Part shown: one piece after another, positions 47,339 to 56,545 of the stretch | How positions within the stretch are numbered: position 1 is the stretch's first letter | Layout of the letters: the number at the start of each line of letters is the position of its first letter | Made by a program: the position numbers and the translations under genes | The notes under the pieces: model-generated | Told to the model about the DNA's origin: nothing | The model's database searches: none | What the model saw: the letters and a program-made list of their open reading frames with translations, nothing else | Assembly (NCBI RefSeq): GCF_002940685.1 | Contig: NZ_PNFP01000008.1 | Location: 62,001 to 126,000 of the forward strand | Source of the DNA: Ensifer adhaerens | Lineage (GTDB): Bacteria > Pseudomonadota > Alphaproteobacteria > Rhizobiales > Rhizobiaceae | DNA length: 64,000 nt | Direction of reading: 5' to 3'

Positions 47339-48109
47339 ATGAGCGAAAACAGCCTGGCTATCCGCAAATTCAGCGATCTCGCCAACCCGACGCGGTTCCT
47401 GGCGCTGGCCGACCGTCTGCTGCCGTGGCTTGCCGGCCTGACGGCGCTGTTCTTCGTCGTCGGCCTCTGGCTCTCCATCACGACGGAAGGCGACTACCAG
47501 CAGGGCGAGACGGTGCGCATCATGTATGTGCACGTGCCGGCCGCCTGGCTGTCGATGATGTGTTATTCGGTGATGGCACTGGCCGCCCTCGGTACGCTCG
47601 TCTGGCGGCACCCGCTCGCCGACGTGTCTTCGCGGGCGGCAGCGCCGATCGGCGCCTGTTTCACCTTCCTGGCGCTTGTTACCGGCTCGCTCTGGGGCAA
47701 GCCGATGTGGGGCACCTGGTGGGTCTGGGATGCGCGACTGACCTCGGTCTTCGTGCTGTTCCTGATGTATCTGGGGCTGATGGCGCTGAACCGGGCGATC
47801 GACGATCCGGCGCGCTCGTCCAAGGTTTCCGCCATCCTGGTGCTGGTCGGTTTCGTCAACATCCCGATCATCAAGTTCTCGGTCGAATGGTGGAACACGC
47901 TGCACCAGCCGGCGAGCGTCATGCGGCTCGACGGACCGACGATCGATCCGGAGTTCCTGTGGCCGCTGATCGTCATGGCGATCGCGTTCACGCTGCTGTT
48001 CTTCACGCTGCACGTCGCCGCCATGCGCAATGAAATCCTGCGCCGGCGCGTCACCGCGCTCAGGCGGCTTGCCGCCCGCGCTGCCGGACGGGGAGCCCGC
48101 ACGCAATGA
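47339..48109 (+). CDS. ccmC: Heme-handling protein CcmC
   Basis: 256 residues with six membrane helices. The tryptophan-rich periplasmic motif WGTWWVWDARLTS (about 122-134) and the two histidines in loops (VHVPAAW and EWWNTLHQPAS) coordinate heme for transfer to CcmE. It starts 164 bases after ccmB; ATGA overlap with ccmD. Confidence 0.96.
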   Translation: MSENSLAIRKFSDLANPTRFLALADRLLPWLAGLTALFFVVGLWLSITTEGDYQQGETVRIMYVHVPAAWLSMMCYSVMALAALGTLVWRHPLADVSSRAAAPIGACFTFLALVTGSLWGKPMWGTWWVWDARLTSVFVLFLMYLGLMALNRAIDDPARSSKVSAILVLVGFVNIPIIKFSVEWWNTLHQPASVMRLDGPTIDPEFLWPLIVMAIAFTLLFFTLHVAAMRNEILRRRVTALRRLAARAAGRGARTQ

Positions 48110-48282
48110 TGAGCCATGCCGCCTATGTTTTCACGAGCTATGGAATAGCGGCGCTGACGGTCCTTGGCCTGGTCGCTTGGGTCGTCTTGGATGGCCGCGC
48201 CCGTCGGCGAGAACTTGCCGAACTCGAGGCTTCCGGCATCCGCCGGCGCTCTGCGGCCAAAGCCCCGGGAGAAACGCCATGA
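48106..48282 (+). CDS. ccmD: Heme exporter small subunit CcmD
   Basis: 58 residues, MMSHAAYVFTSYGIAALTVLGLV then a basic tail (RARRRELAELEASGIRRR). One membrane helix (about 12-30) and the conserved SYGIAAL pattern match CcmD, which helps release holo-CcmE from CcmAB/CcmC. Its ATG overlaps the ccmC stop and its stop overlaps the ccmG ATG, so it sits exactly in the expected slot. Short enough to be missed by length-limited gene callers. Confidence 0.92.
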   Translation: MMSHAAYVFTSYGIAALTVLGLVAWVVLDGRARRRELAELEASGIRRRSAAKAPGETP

Positions 48283-48893
48283 GAAACATCCCCGCTCGGC
48301 GCGGTGAGGAGCGCAAGCCTGGGCCGATGCGCTTCGTGCTGGCTGCGTTGCCGCTTATCATATTCGCGGCGCTTGCCGCGATCTTCTGGAGCCAGCTCAA
48401 TTCCGGCAAGGACGTGAGTGAGATCCCGTCGGCGCTGATCGGCACCAAGGCGCCTAAACTCGACATGCCGGCGCTCGAAGGGGCTGTGCGCGACGGTCAG
48501 CCGATGCCGGCTTTGACCGATGCGGCGATCAAGGGCAAGCTGACGCTCGTCAATGTCTGGGCGTCCTGGTGTGTGCCCTGCCGTCAGGAGCATCCCTTCA
48601 TTCTGGAGCTGTCGAAGGATCCGCGGCTTACCGTCGTCGGCATCAACTACAAGGACCAGAACGAAAACGCGCTCAGGTTCCTCGGCGAGCTTGGCAATCC
48701 TTTCTCGGCGATTGGCGTCGATCCGCGCGGCAAGGCGGCGATCGACTGGGGTGTCTACGGTATCCCCGAATCCTATCTCGTCGGCGCCGACGGCACGATC
48801 CTCTACAAGCGTGTCGGTCCGTTTGATGCGGACAGCGTGAAGAACGGGCTGCTGCCGGCGATCGAGAAGGCTGCGCCGTCCCGCTCACTCTGA
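48279..48893 (+). CDS. ccmG: Cytochrome c biogenesis thiol:disulfide interchange protein CcmG (CycY/DsbE)
   Basis: 204 residues. Membrane anchor about 18-37, then a periplasmic thioredoxin fold with WCVPC, C98 and C101 in LTLVNVWASWCVPCRQEHP, and YGIPESYLVGADG with the cis-proline. Reduces the apocytochrome c CxxCH cysteines before heme attachment. Overlaps ccmD by four bases. A CCGCTC-5-GAGCGG hairpin includes the stop codon region. Confidence 0.94.
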   Translation: MRNIPARRGEERKPGPMRFVLAALPLIIFAALAAIFWSQLNSGKDVSEIPSALIGTKAPKLDMPALEGAVRDGQPMPALTDAAIKGKLTLVNVWASWCVPCRQEHPFILELSKDPRLTVVGINYKDQNENALRFLGELGNPFSAIGVDPRGKAAIDWGVYGIPESYLVGADGTILYKRVGPFDADSVKNGLLPAIEKAAPSRSL

Positions 48894-48909
48894 GCGGCTC
48901 GGCCGGTTC

Positions 48910-49296
48910 TTACCAGGAATTGACGCCGATCTTCTTCTTGCCGTTGTAGACGTCCACGTGGCCAGGTGATGTTAGCCGCCAAGTTTCGCAGACTTCCTTA
49001 CCGCCGTCCAAATCCTTCCATTTCCGGCAGAACCTGTCCCCCTTGATGTGCCAGGTGCCGTTGATCGGGATCACGGTTCCGTCGTCGGTCTTGGCGCTGC
49101 CGTCGCCTTTCCCATCGGCGGTGAGATCGATCGACCCGGTGTATCCCATGCCTTTGCCGCCCAACGCGAGCGTCTTGCCGCCGGCAAGAAGCTTGGTCAG
49201 GTCCGCTTCGCTCAGGACCTTGTCGGCCGCTCCTGCAGGAGCCTGCGTCATGGCAAGAGCGAAAAATACTGCGGGGATAGCCAAGGCGTTGCGCAT
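48910..49296 (-). CDS. Small exported protein, unknown function
   Basis: 128 residues from the ATG at 49296 (MRNALAIPAVFFALAMTQAPAGAA signal peptide); an ATG at 49308 would add four residues. The mature part is a beta-rich module with KVLSEADLTKLLAGGKTLALGG, GTWHIKGDRFCRKWKDLDGGKEVCETW and two cysteines that may pair. Similar to small periplasmic proteins seen in rhizobia, but no function is recognised. Convergent with ccmG, 16 bases away. Upstream DNA is unusually AT-rich (TATATATA near 49342). Confidence 0.72.
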   Translation of the reverse strand: MRNALAIPAVFFALAMTQAPAGAADKVLSEADLTKLLAGGKTLALGGKGMGYTGSIDLTADGKGDGSAKTDDGTVIPINGTWHIKGDRFCRKWKDLDGGKEVCETWRLTSPGHVDVYNGKKKIGVNSW

Positions 49297-49391
49297 AACT
49301 CCCTCCACTTGGTTACGCTCAAAGGTTTGAACGGTGCAAGTATATATAGCAATCGCTAAATTAGAAGATTTTAAAGTTTAGATCCGCGCCT

Positions 49392-49985
49392 CTAGATTGC
49401 GCCTTGCCAGTCCCTGATGGCATCAAGCGGCCAGACGAGCATCAGCACGTTGAGCGTGAGATTGTCGCGGATCAGCCAGCCGGTGAAAAGCTCGAAGACG
49501 ATGGCGATCGTCACCGTCAGCCAGACGGGCATGCGGGCGGCGAACAGGAAACCGGCCACCATGGCCAGCGTGTCCATGGTCGAGTTCAGGATGCTGTCGC
49601 CGAAATAGTCGAGCGAGATCGTCGCCGAGCGGTAGCGGTTGATGACCATCGGGGTGTTTTCGGCGATCTCCCAGGCGGATTCGATAATCATTGCCAGGAA
49701 GAGCTTTGCCGTCAGCGGCTTCCTGCGCAAAAGCAGGTGGCCGAGGCCGTAGAACAGGAAACCGTGGATGATGTGCGACGGCGTGTACCAGTCGGCGATG
49801 TGCTGCGAGTTGCCGCTGGATTTGACGACGGGCTCGAACAGTTTGACGTAGCCGCAGTCGCAGATCCAGATGCGGCCCATCAGGTGCTGGGTGACGATCT
49901 GAAGGGCGAGGACCGCCAGACAGGCGATCAGCCAGAGGAGCGCGTGACGGTTGCGGCTGTCATTCTCCTCAAGCGTCGTGCTCAC
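49392..49985 (-). CDS. DUF2585 integral membrane protein
   Basis: 197 residues with about four to five membrane helices. Conserved stretch [46 protein letters not shown] (about 34-80) and [18 protein letters not shown] are characteristic of UPF0314/DUF2585 proteins of rhizobia. The function is unknown. Last gene of the dapF-mtaB-ftsY-yciB run, overlapping yciB by four bases. Confidence 0.86.
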   Translation of the reverse strand: MSTTLEENDSRNRHALLWLIACLAVLALQIVTQHLMGRIWICDCGYVKLFEPVVKSSGNSQHIADWYTPSHIIHGFLFYGLGHLLLRRKPLTAKLFLAMIIESAWEIAENTPMVINRYRSATISLDYFGDSILNSTMDTLAMVAGFLFAARMPVWLTVTIAIVFELFTGWLIRDNLTLNVLMLVWPLDAIRDWQGAI

Positions 49986-50614
49986 TCGGCGTTCTCCTGG
50001 TCAAGCGAGTGCTTCATGATCAAGGGCATCTGGGCGAGCGTGAAGAGGATAGTGATCGGCATCGTGCCCCAAACCTTGAACGCCACCCAGAAGTCGGTCG
50101 AAAACGACCGCCAGACCACTTCGTTGAGGACCGCGAGCACCAGGAAGAACAGGCCCCAGCGCAGCGTCAGCTTGCGCCAGCCTGCTTCGTCGAGCTTGAA
50201 GGCGGAGTGGAAGACGTAGCCGAGCAGCGACTTACCGAAGAGAAGGCCGCCGAGCAGGATCGCGCCGAACAGCGTGTTGACGATCGTCGGCTTCATCTTG
50301 ATGAAGGTGTCGTTCTGCAGCCAGAGCGTCAGCGCGCCGAAGACGAAGACGACGATGCCCGAGATCAGCGGCATCATCGGCAGCGTCCGGGTGAGCATCC
50401 AGGAGACGGCAAGCGCGATCGCGGTCGCGGCCATGAACAGGCCGGTGGCGATGAAGATCGGGCCGCCGAGTTCGGCGAGCGCGGGAAAATGCCCGGCCAG
50501 CCATTCGCCGCGCGAATTGGCAAAGAAGAAGACCATCAGTGGCCCAAGCTCCAGCACCATCTTGAGCAAGGGGCTGACTTCCTTCTGCGGCTTGGCAGCC
50601 TCGATCGACGACAT
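49982..50614 (-). CDS. yciB: Inner membrane-spanning protein YciB / septation protein A
   Basis: 210 residues from the ATG at 50614; in-frame starts at 50635 and 50650 are also possible. Five or six membrane helices with the conserved [18 protein letters not shown] start and [27 protein letters not shown] block. The family (IspZ/YciB) is linked to septation and envelope integrity. Lies 108 bases after ftsY and overlaps the DUF2585 gene. Confidence 0.9.
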   Translation of the reverse strand: MSSIEAAKPQKEVSPLLKMVLELGPLMVFFFANSRGEWLAGHFPALAELGGPIFIATGLFMAATAIALAVSWMLTRTLPMMPLISGIVVFVFGALTLWLQNDTFIKMKPTIVNTLFGAILLGGLLFGKSLLGYVFHSAFKLDEAGWRKLTLRWGLFFLVLAVLNEVVWRSFSTDFWVAFKVWGTMPITILFTLAQMPLIMKHSLDQENAE

Positions 50615-50722
50615 CTGGGGGTCCTGTTTCTGCATGTACCTGCTGCTCATAACACCAGCTTTGCGGCAAAACCATATCAAGGCAACGGGCCCGCGCAAAC
50701 GCGCGGGCTCCAAACTGCCACG

Positions 50723-52423
50723 TCAGGCGGCGACGCCGGCGATCGCCTCGGCAAAATCCTTCGCCTCGAACGGTTCGAGATCGTCGATGCCTTCGCCGAC
50801 GCCAATGAAATAGACCGGCAGCTTGTGCTTGGCAGAAATGGCGACAAGGATGCCGCCGCGCGCCGTGCCGTCGAGCTTGGTCATGATCAGACCACTGACG
50901 CCGGCGACATTGCGGAAGATTTCCACCTGCTGCAGCGCGTTCTGGCCGGTGGTCGCGTCGAGCGTCTGCAGCACGGTGTGCGGCGCGTCGGGATCGAGCT
51001 TGCCGAGCACGCGCACGATCTTTTCAAGTTCCGCCATCAGCTCTGCCTTGTTCTGCAGGCGGCCGGCGGTGTCGATGATCAGCACGTCGGACTTCTTCTC
51101 GCGCGCCTGCTGGAAGGCTTCATAGGCAAGGCCTGCCGCATCGGCGCCGAGCTTGGAGGAGACGATGTCGGACTTGGTGCGCTCGGCCCAGATCTTCAGC
51201 TGCTCGATCGCCGCGGCACGGAAGGTGTCGCCGGCGGCAAGCATCACTTTCAGGCCCGCGCCCGAAAGCTTGGCGGCAAGCTTGCCGATCGTCGTCGTCT
51301 TGCCGGTGCCGTTGACGCCGACGACGAGGATCACATGCGGCTTGTGGCTGAGATCGAGCTCCAGCGGCTTGGCGACGGGCGAAAGCACCTTGGTGATCTC
51401 GCCGGCCATGATGCGTGAAACGTCCTCGCCCGTGACATCCTTGCCGTAGCGCTCGGAGGCGAGCGTGTCGGTGATGCGCATCGCGGTCTCGACGCCGAGG
51501 TCGGCCTGGATCAGGAGATCTTCGAGATCCTGCAACGTCGCCTCATCGAGCTTGCGCTTGGTAAAGAGGCTGGCGATCTGGCCGGTCAGCTGCGACGAGG
51601 TGCGGGCAAGGCCGCGGCGCAGGCGCTGGTACCAGGAGAGCTTTTCCTTCGGCGCCGCAACGGGCTCTTCCTTGGGTCTGCTGTCGGTGGCTGCAAAGCC
51701 CTTCGGGAGGGCCGCGGTTGCAGCGGGAGCTTCGGCGACGGGCTCGACGGGTGCTTCGAGGGCGGACTGTTCGGTGACTGGCGTCTCTACGGTCGGGGCT
51801 TCAGAAACCGGCGCCTCAGAAGCCGACGCCTCAGAAACCGGCGTCTCGGCAACCACGTCGCTCTTGGCGACGATCTCTTCCGCACGCTCCTCGTCTGTGG
51901 CAGCCACGTGGCTTGCTTCGTCGTCGATCGCTTGAGTTTCAGCGTCGGCGATTTCTTCCTGCTCGGCCAGATCCTCGGGCTCTACGGGCGGTTCTTCAGG
52001 TGCTGTTTCCTGAAGGTCGCCGTAAGCGTCCAGCGCCTCCTGCTCTGCCGGCGACAGTTCATGCCGGTCGGTGGCGGAGTCCATCGATGCAATGGCCTCA
52101 CCGCCGGCCACCTCGTCCGACGCCGGGCCGCCTGCCGTCTCGATCTCGGCCTCAAGCACCGGATCGTCGTCGGACAAGGGCAAGGTCTCGATATCGACAG
52201 GCGGTTCGAAGTTGGCTTCGGGGCTCTCTTCGACGATCTCTTCGACGATCTCTGCCTCGACAACGGCGGCAGGCGGTTCGACCGTCTCGGCACGCGGCTC
52301 CGGTTGCGCCTCGACTTCAGGCGAAGATACCACGGCCTCCTCGGGCACACCCTCGGGCGGCTTCGTTTCCTCCACCGCGCCCTTGCCGAAGGTGAAGATC
52401 CTCTTGATGAAACCCATTGCCAT
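50723..52423 (-). CDS. ftsY: Signal recognition particle receptor FtsY
   Basis: 566 residues. A long acidic, low-complexity N-terminal A region (about 15-260; VEPP, EAP and SEAP repeats) precedes the conserved NG GTPase domain (about 265-566). GTP-binding blocks are [59 protein letters not shown] and [12 protein letters not shown]. Receives ribosome-nascent chain-Ffh complexes at the inner membrane. Lies 18 bases after mtaB. Part of its A region is encoded by tandem 15-base repeats. Confidence 0.96.
   Translation of the reverse strand: MAMGFIKRIFTFGKGAVEETKPPEGVPEEAVVSSPEVEAQPEPRAETVEPPAAVVEAEIVEEIVEESPEANFEPPVDIETLPLSDDDPVLEAEIETAGGPASDEVAGGEAIASMDSATDRHELSPAEQEALDAYGDLQETAPEEPPVEPEDLAEQEEIADAETQAIDDEASHVAATDEERAEEIVAKSDVVAETPVSEASASEAPVSEAPTVETPVTEQSALEAPVEPVAEAPAATAALPKGFAATDSRPKEEPVAAPKEKLSWYQRLRRGLARTSSQLTGQIASLFTKRKLDEATLQDLEDLLIQADLGVETAMRITDTLASERYGKDVTGEDVSRIMAGEITKVLSPVAKPLELDLSHKPHVILVVGVNGTGKTTTIGKLAAKLSGAGLKVMLAAGDTFRAAAIEQLKIWAERTKSDIVSSKLGADAAGLAYEAFQQAREKKSDVLIIDTAGRLQNKAELMAELEKIVRVLGKLDPDAPHTVLQTLDATTGQNALQQVEIFRNVAGVSGLIMTKLDGTARGGILVAISAKHKLPVYFIGVGEGIDDLEPFEAKDFAEAIAGVAA
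51801..51845. repeat. Three tandem 15-base repeats inside ftsY
   Basis: Units TCAGAAACCGGCGCC, TCAGAAGCCGACGCC and TCAGAAACCGGCGTC lie head to tail at 51801, 51816 and 51831. They encode part of the acidic V/A-SEA-P/S repeats and could change copy number by slippage. Confidence 0.75.
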
Positions 52424-52441
52424 TCAGGAAATCCGCATAAA

Positions 52442-53716
52442 TCAGGCCGCAGCCATCTGTTTTACCTGCATCGTCAGATGCTTGCCATTGTGGCCGGTGA
52501 TTGAGACCGGGACAAGCGCACGGGGCGTCAGGCCAGCCGCGTCGACGAGCGTGAAGTTCTGTGTGTGGGCAAGCCCGTTGTTCTCGACCAGGATCGTCTG
52601 CGCGCTGCCGACCATGCCTTCGAGGTGGCGGGCGTAGAGCGTCGCGCCGACGGCACGAAGCCGCGCGGCACGATCCTTGACGAGCGCCCGGTCGAGCTGC
52701 GGCATGCGTGCCGCCGGCGTGCCGGGACGGGGGCTATAGGGAAAGACGTGGAGATGCGCGATGCCGCAATCCTCGGCGAGCCTTGCGGCATTCTCGAACA
52801 TCTCTTCGGTCTCGGTCGGAAAGCCGGCGATCATGTCGGCACCGAGGCTGATATCGGGGCGCAAGCGCCGGACCTGGTCCGCAAAGGCGCGGGCATCGGC
52901 GCTCGAATGGCGGCGCTTCATGCGCTTCAGGATCATGTCGTCGCCATGCTGCAGCGACAGGTGCAGATGCGGCATGAAGCGCGCCTCGTCGGCGATCAGG
53001 TCGAAGAGGTGCTCGTCGGCCTCGATGCCGTCGATCGAGGAAAGGCGCAGGCGGCGAATTTCCGGCACCTGCTTCAGAAGCGTCTTGGCGAGCAGCCCGA
53101 GGGTCGGCGCGCCCGGCAGATCGGCGCCGTAGCTGGTGGCGTCGACGCCGGTCAAGACGATCTCGCAGTAGCCGGTTTCGACGAGCCTGCGGGCCTGGTC
53201 GACGACGGCGCCCATCGGCACGGAGCGTGAATTGCCGCGGCCATAGGGGATGATGCAGAAGGTGCAGCGATGGTCGCAGCCGTTCTGCACCTGGATGAAG
53301 GCGCGCACGTGGCCATCGATATGCTTGACCAGCTGCGGAGCGGTGGCGCGCACGCTCATGATGTCGTTGACGCGCAGCTTTTCTTCCGCCGAGACCCCGA
53401 AATCGGGCAGGGAACGGTAGGAGGCGCTCTTCAGCTTTTCCTCGTTGCCGAGCACGGCGTCGACCTCGACCATCTCGGCAAAGGTCTGCTTCTCCGTCTG
53501 CGCGGCGCAGCCGGTGACGATGATGCGGGCACTCGGATTGTCGCGGCGGGCGCGGCGGATCGCCTGGCGTGCCTGACGTACGGCCTCGCCGGTGACGGCG
53601 CAGGTGTTGACGAGGATGGCGTTGTTCAGCCCCGCCTTTTCGGCTTCCGCCCGCATCACTTCGGATTCGTAGGTATTGAGACGGCAGCCGAAGGTTATGA
53701 CCTCGACGCCGCTCAA
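52442..53716 (-). CDS. mtaB: tRNA (N6-threonylcarbamoyladenosine-37-C2)-methylthiotransferase MtaB
   Basis: 424 residues. N-terminal UPF0004 domain starting [18 protein letters not shown] with [12 protein letters not shown], radical SAM motif [15 protein letters not shown] (C-x3-C-x2-C), and a C-terminal TRAM-like domain. Converts t6A to ms2t6A in tRNAs. The TTG at 53716 overlaps the dapF stop (TTGA) and gives the conserved start; the longer upstream frame is rejected for that reason. Confidence 0.92.
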   Translation of the reverse strand: MSGVEVITFGCRLNTYESEVMRAEAEKAGLNNAILVNTCAVTGEAVRQARQAIRRARRDNPSARIIVTGCAAQTEKQTFAEMVEVDAVLGNEEKLKSASYRSLPDFGVSAEEKLRVNDIMSVRATAPQLVKHIDGHVRAFIQVQNGCDHRCTFCIIPYGRGNSRSVPMGAVVDQARRLVETGYCEIVLTGVDATSYGADLPGAPTLGLLAKTLLKQVPEIRRLRLSSIDGIEADEHLFDLIADEARFMPHLHLSLQHGDDMILKRMKRRHSSADARAFADQVRRLRPDISLGADMIAGFPTETEEMFENAARLAEDCGIAHLHVFPYSPRPGTPAARMPQLDRALVKDRAARLRAVGATLYARHLEGMVGSAQTILVENNGLAHTQNFTLVDAAGLTPRALVPVSITGHNGKHLTMQVKQMAAA

Positions 53717-54624
53717 AGCGCCCGGACCCCGCCGGTCTCGGCCTCGTCGCGCTGCCAGGTTCCGGTCGCAGGGTTCAGCGTGCCGGACCATTCCCATTCG
53801 GCAGGTCCGGTCATCACGACATGATCGTTACTGTCCAGCCATTCGATGGTCAGCTTCGCCGGGGCAGGGGCGGACGAGACGTCGATCGTCACCTTGCGGC
53901 CGGTGCGCCCGGTGCGCGCGGCGCTGACGGCAGCCGCGCAAGCCGCCGAGCCACAGGCAAGCGTCAGACCGGCGCCGCGTTCCCAGGTGCGGGTGCGCAG
54001 CGACGAAGGCGAAAGCACCTGCGCCAGTGTGATGTTGGCGCGCTCGGGGAACATCGGATGGTTTTCGAGCAGCGGGCCGAAACGGTCGAGATCGAAGGAC
54101 ATCGGGTCCTTGTCGACCCAGAAGATCGCGTGCGGATTGCCCATCGACATGGCCGAGGGCGAATGTAGCACGGGATTGTCGATCGGCCCGATCTGCAACT
54201 CGATGCGGCTGGTATCGGCAAATTCTTCGGCAAGCGGGATCCTGTCCCAGGCGAAGACCGGCTTGCCCATGTCGACCGAGATCGTACCGTCCTCATGCTC
54301 CGTCGCATTGAGGATGCCGGCGATGGTCTGGAAGGTGAAGGCCTTCTTGCCGGTTTCGGCGGCGAGCGCCTGGACGACGCAGCGCGTGCCGTTGCCGCAG
54401 GCCTGGGCCATCGTGCCGTCGCAATTGACGATGTCGATCCAGGCGTCGGTGCCGTCGGCCTTCGGGTCGTGGATCGCCATGATCTGGTCGAAGGCGGTCG
54501 CCGGGTCGGCATTGAGCGCAATCGCAGCCGCCGGCGTTACCCGATCCTTCCGACCGCGCATGTCGACGACGAGGATCTTGTTTCCAAGCCCGTTCATCCT
54601 GGCAAATTGCACGTTGTCGGTCAT
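53713..54624 (-). CDS. dapF: Diaminopimelate epimerase
   Basis: 303 residues. Epimerises LL- to meso-diaminopimelate for lysine and peptidoglycan. The two active-site cysteines are C76 in [11 protein letters not shown] and the one in [14 protein letters not shown] (about 231). [18 protein letters not shown] is the family N-terminus, so the ATG at 54624 is chosen over the upstream open frame. First gene of the dapF-mtaB-ftsY-yciB-DUF2585 run. Confidence 0.96.
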   Translation of the reverse strand: MTDNVQFARMNGLGNKILVVDMRGRKDRVTPAAAIALNADPATAFDQIMAIHDPKADGTDAWIDIVNCDGTMAQACGNGTRCVVQALAAETGKKAFTFQTIAGILNATEHEDGTISVDMGKPVFAWDRIPLAEEFADTSRIELQIGPIDNPVLHSPSAMSMGNPHAIFWVDKDPMSFDLDRFGPLLENHPMFPERANITLAQVLSPSSLRTRTWERGAGLTLACGSAACAAAVSAARTGRTGRKVTIDVSSAPAPAKLTIEWLDSNDHVVMTGPAEWEWSGTLNPATGTWQRDEAETGGVRAL

Positions 54625-54734
54625 GTGGCGATTGTCCAAACCGGCCCGCCTCAGGCGCGCCATCCTTCATTCGGGCTGTATATGGCGGAAAAGCCCGGAA
54701 AATACCAGTGCCGCCTTCATTTGCCGGCCGCGGC

Positions 54735-55730
54735 TTACGCCGGAACGTCGAAGATTTCGCCGGGGTGCAGTGGCCGGAAGCGGCTGCGGGGGATGCCGGC
54801 CGCATCGAGCGCCCGTTCCAGCGCCTGTCGCGGCTCCTCGACCCCCTCGTCGGTCAGGCGGAACGTGCCCCAGTGGTGGCCGGCGACGTGGCTTGCTGCA
54901 CAGTCGATCATGCCGCGCACGGCTTCCTCCGGGTTCTGATGCTGGTCCTGCATGAACCAGCGCGGCTCGTAGGCGCCGAACGGCAGGTTGGCGAGACGGA
55001 AGGGGCCGTGCTTTTCGCGGGCGGCGCGATAGTTGATGCCGTCATGAAACCCCGTATCGCCGACATGGTAGATCCTGCCAGCCGGCGTCTCGATGACAAA
55101 AGCCGCCCAGAGCGCCATGCGCCGGTCGCGCGAGCCGCGGGCCGACCAGTGGTGGCAGGGCTCCGCGTGAAGAACGATGTCGTCGCCGCAATCAACACGA
55201 TCGTTCCAGTCGACCACGTCGATTTCGGCATCGGGAACGGCGCGGCGGATGATCGTGTCGTTGCCAAGCGGCGTGACGATCCTTGGCGCATGTTCCTCGT
55301 GAAGGGCTGCCAGCGTCTCCACGTCGAGGTGGTCGTAGTGATTGTGGGTGACGAGCACGATGTCGATCGGCGGCAGGTCGTCGAGCTCGATGCCGGGGGC
55401 GTTGCGGCGCTGCGGGCCAGCAAAGGCGAAGGGGCTGGCGCGGCGCGACCAGACGGGGTCCGTCAGGATGTTGACGCCGTGCACCTGGATGAGCAGCGTC
55501 GCATGGCCGACCATCGTCACGCGCAGGCGATCGCCTTCGACGCTGAGTTCGGGCTTCACCGGCGCGAACGGGCTCGGATTGTGCTGGGGCCAGCGCACCT
55601 TGCCGCCGCCGAACTGCCAGCGCAGCAGATCTGCCGTCCCCTTGGGCGGCTTGCCGCCGGGATTGAAGAAACGGGCACCGTCGAAATGATCGGAGACGGG
55701 CCCCTGGTAATAGGGATTGCGTGTCTTCAT
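54735..55730 (-). CDS. Metallo-beta-lactamase-fold hydrolase, NAPE-PLD/UlaG-like
   Basis: 331 residues. HxHxDH motif THNHYDHLD (about 128-136), further metal ligands in AEPCHHWSARG (about 190) and GDTGFHDG, and a late histidine in GHHWGTFRLTDEG. MVGHATLLIQVHGVNILTDPVWSRRASP is typical of the N-acyl phosphatidylethanolamine phospholipase-like/UlaG group. Cytosolic or peripheral. The substrate may be a phospholipid or phosphodiester, not proven. Divergent from a MarR-type regulator across 77 bp. Confidence 0.88.
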   Translation of the reverse strand: MKTRNPYYQGPVSDHFDGARFFNPGGKPPKGTADLLRWQFGGGKVRWPQHNPSPFAPVKPELSVEGDRLRVTMVGHATLLIQVHGVNILTDPVWSRRASPFAFAGPQRRNAPGIELDDLPPIDIVLVTHNHYDHLDVETLAALHEEHAPRIVTPLGNDTIIRRAVPDAEIDVVDWNDRVDCGDDIVLHAEPCHHWSARGSRDRRMALWAAFVIETPAGRIYHVGDTGFHDGINYRAAREKHGPFRLANLPFGAYEPRWFMQDQHQNPEEAVRGMIDCAASHVAGHHWGTFRLTDEGVEEPRQALERALDAAGIPRSRFRPLHPGEIFDVPA

Positions 55731-55755
55731 TCCGCTGTTCGCCCTGGTTGAAAGG

Positions 55756-55796
55756 TCAAGGTTTAATAAATTCTTGAAGACAGCAACTGGATTGCT
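55756..55796. promoter_or_regulatory. Two inverted repeats between the MBL-fold and MarR genes
   Basis: TCAAG-12-CTTGA (55756-55777) and AGCAA-5-TTGCT (55782-55796), in the AT-rich divergent promoter, the second 12 bases before the regulator ATG. Candidate operators for the MarR protein. Confidence 0.42.
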
Positions 55797-55807
55797 ATCG
55801 TGTTTGC

Positions 55808-56290
55808 ATGCTCGTTCGATTCGATCCGCAGGAACGTCTCTACAAGACCCTCAGGCTGGTGCGCTCCATCCATCTCAACATGCAGCGTTCCACTGAACAT
55901 ATGCTCGATGGTGCCGGCATATCAGTGGCGGAGCGGGCGGTTCTCGAACTTTTTTGCGAAACGCCGCTGACCGTCCCGGAGGCGGCGCGGCGCCTGTCGA
56001 TGAAACGGCAGTTCGTTCTCAGGGTCGTCAACGGGCTGACGGACAAGAGCCTGCTTGAAAGGCAGCCGAACCCGGAACACCGCCGCGCCTATCTTTGCGC
56101 GCCGACGGTGGCCGGGTGCGATCTGTTCGAGGAAATCCATCGCCGCGAGGTGGCGTTGCTGCATGCCCTGCTCGGCGATATCAACCAGACCGAAGTGGTG
56201 GCGGCGCTCAGGGTAATGACGCGGGTGTCGGCGGCCTTCGAGCAGCTGGCCGGCGAACTGGACGAGGCCGACGCGGGCGAGGCGCCCTGA
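55808..56290 (+). CDS. MarR-like winged helix transcriptional regulator
   Basis: 160 residues. Winged helix DNA-binding part TVPEAARRLSMKRQFVLRVVNGLTDKSLLERQPNPEHRRAYLCAPTVAG (about 54-102), with a basic wing (NPEHRRAY). Helical N- and C-terminal dimerisation parts. Probably represses itself and/or the divergent MBL-fold hydrolase gene. The ligand is unknown. Confidence 0.85.
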   Translation: MLVRFDPQERLYKTLRLVRSIHLNMQRSTEHMLDGAGISVAERAVLELFCETPLTVPEAARRLSMKRQFVLRVVNGLTDKSLLERQPNPEHRRAYLCAPTVAGCDLFEEIHRREVALLHALLGDINQTEVVAALRVMTRVSAAFEQLAGELDEADAGEAP

Positions 56291-56388
56291 ACCGAAAGCG
56301 TCTCATTGTCCTGCCGTCCTTGACTTTTGCCGCGCTTTCCTGTTTATCCGCCCCAATTCCTTCGCAAGCTCAAGTCTTCGAAGCCACC

Positions 56389-56427
56389 GACCGGGTCCCC
56401 TAGAGGTATAAAGAGAACCCGGAGGTC
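56389..56427 (+). promoter_or_regulatory. Inverted repeat in the ffh leader
   Basis: GACCGGGT at 56389-56396 pairs with ACCCGGAGGTC at 56417-56427 (one bulged A), 119 bases ahead of the ffh ATG. Possible leader hairpin; it does not carry the conserved SRP RNA tip sequence. Confidence 0.35.
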
Positions 56428-56545
56428 AACATCCGACAGCGCGTTGCGCCCTCGGGTGGTTTTTGGCTTTGCGCCTTGTTTTCCTGGCGAAGGAACCCAC
56501 GTTTCCGGCGAGTTGATCGCCACCGGAAACCAGAAGGAAGTGAGA

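Noticed and set aside
56389-56427. Possible 4.5S SRP RNA gene ahead of ffh
   Set aside because: Only a simple inverted repeat is present; the conserved SRP RNA tip (GGAAGCAGCC-like) is missing.
56327-56545. N-terminal extension of Ffh by 73 codons
   Set aside because: The added residues have no resemblance to the family; Ffh proteins begin at the MFESLQDRLGSIL-type start at 56546.
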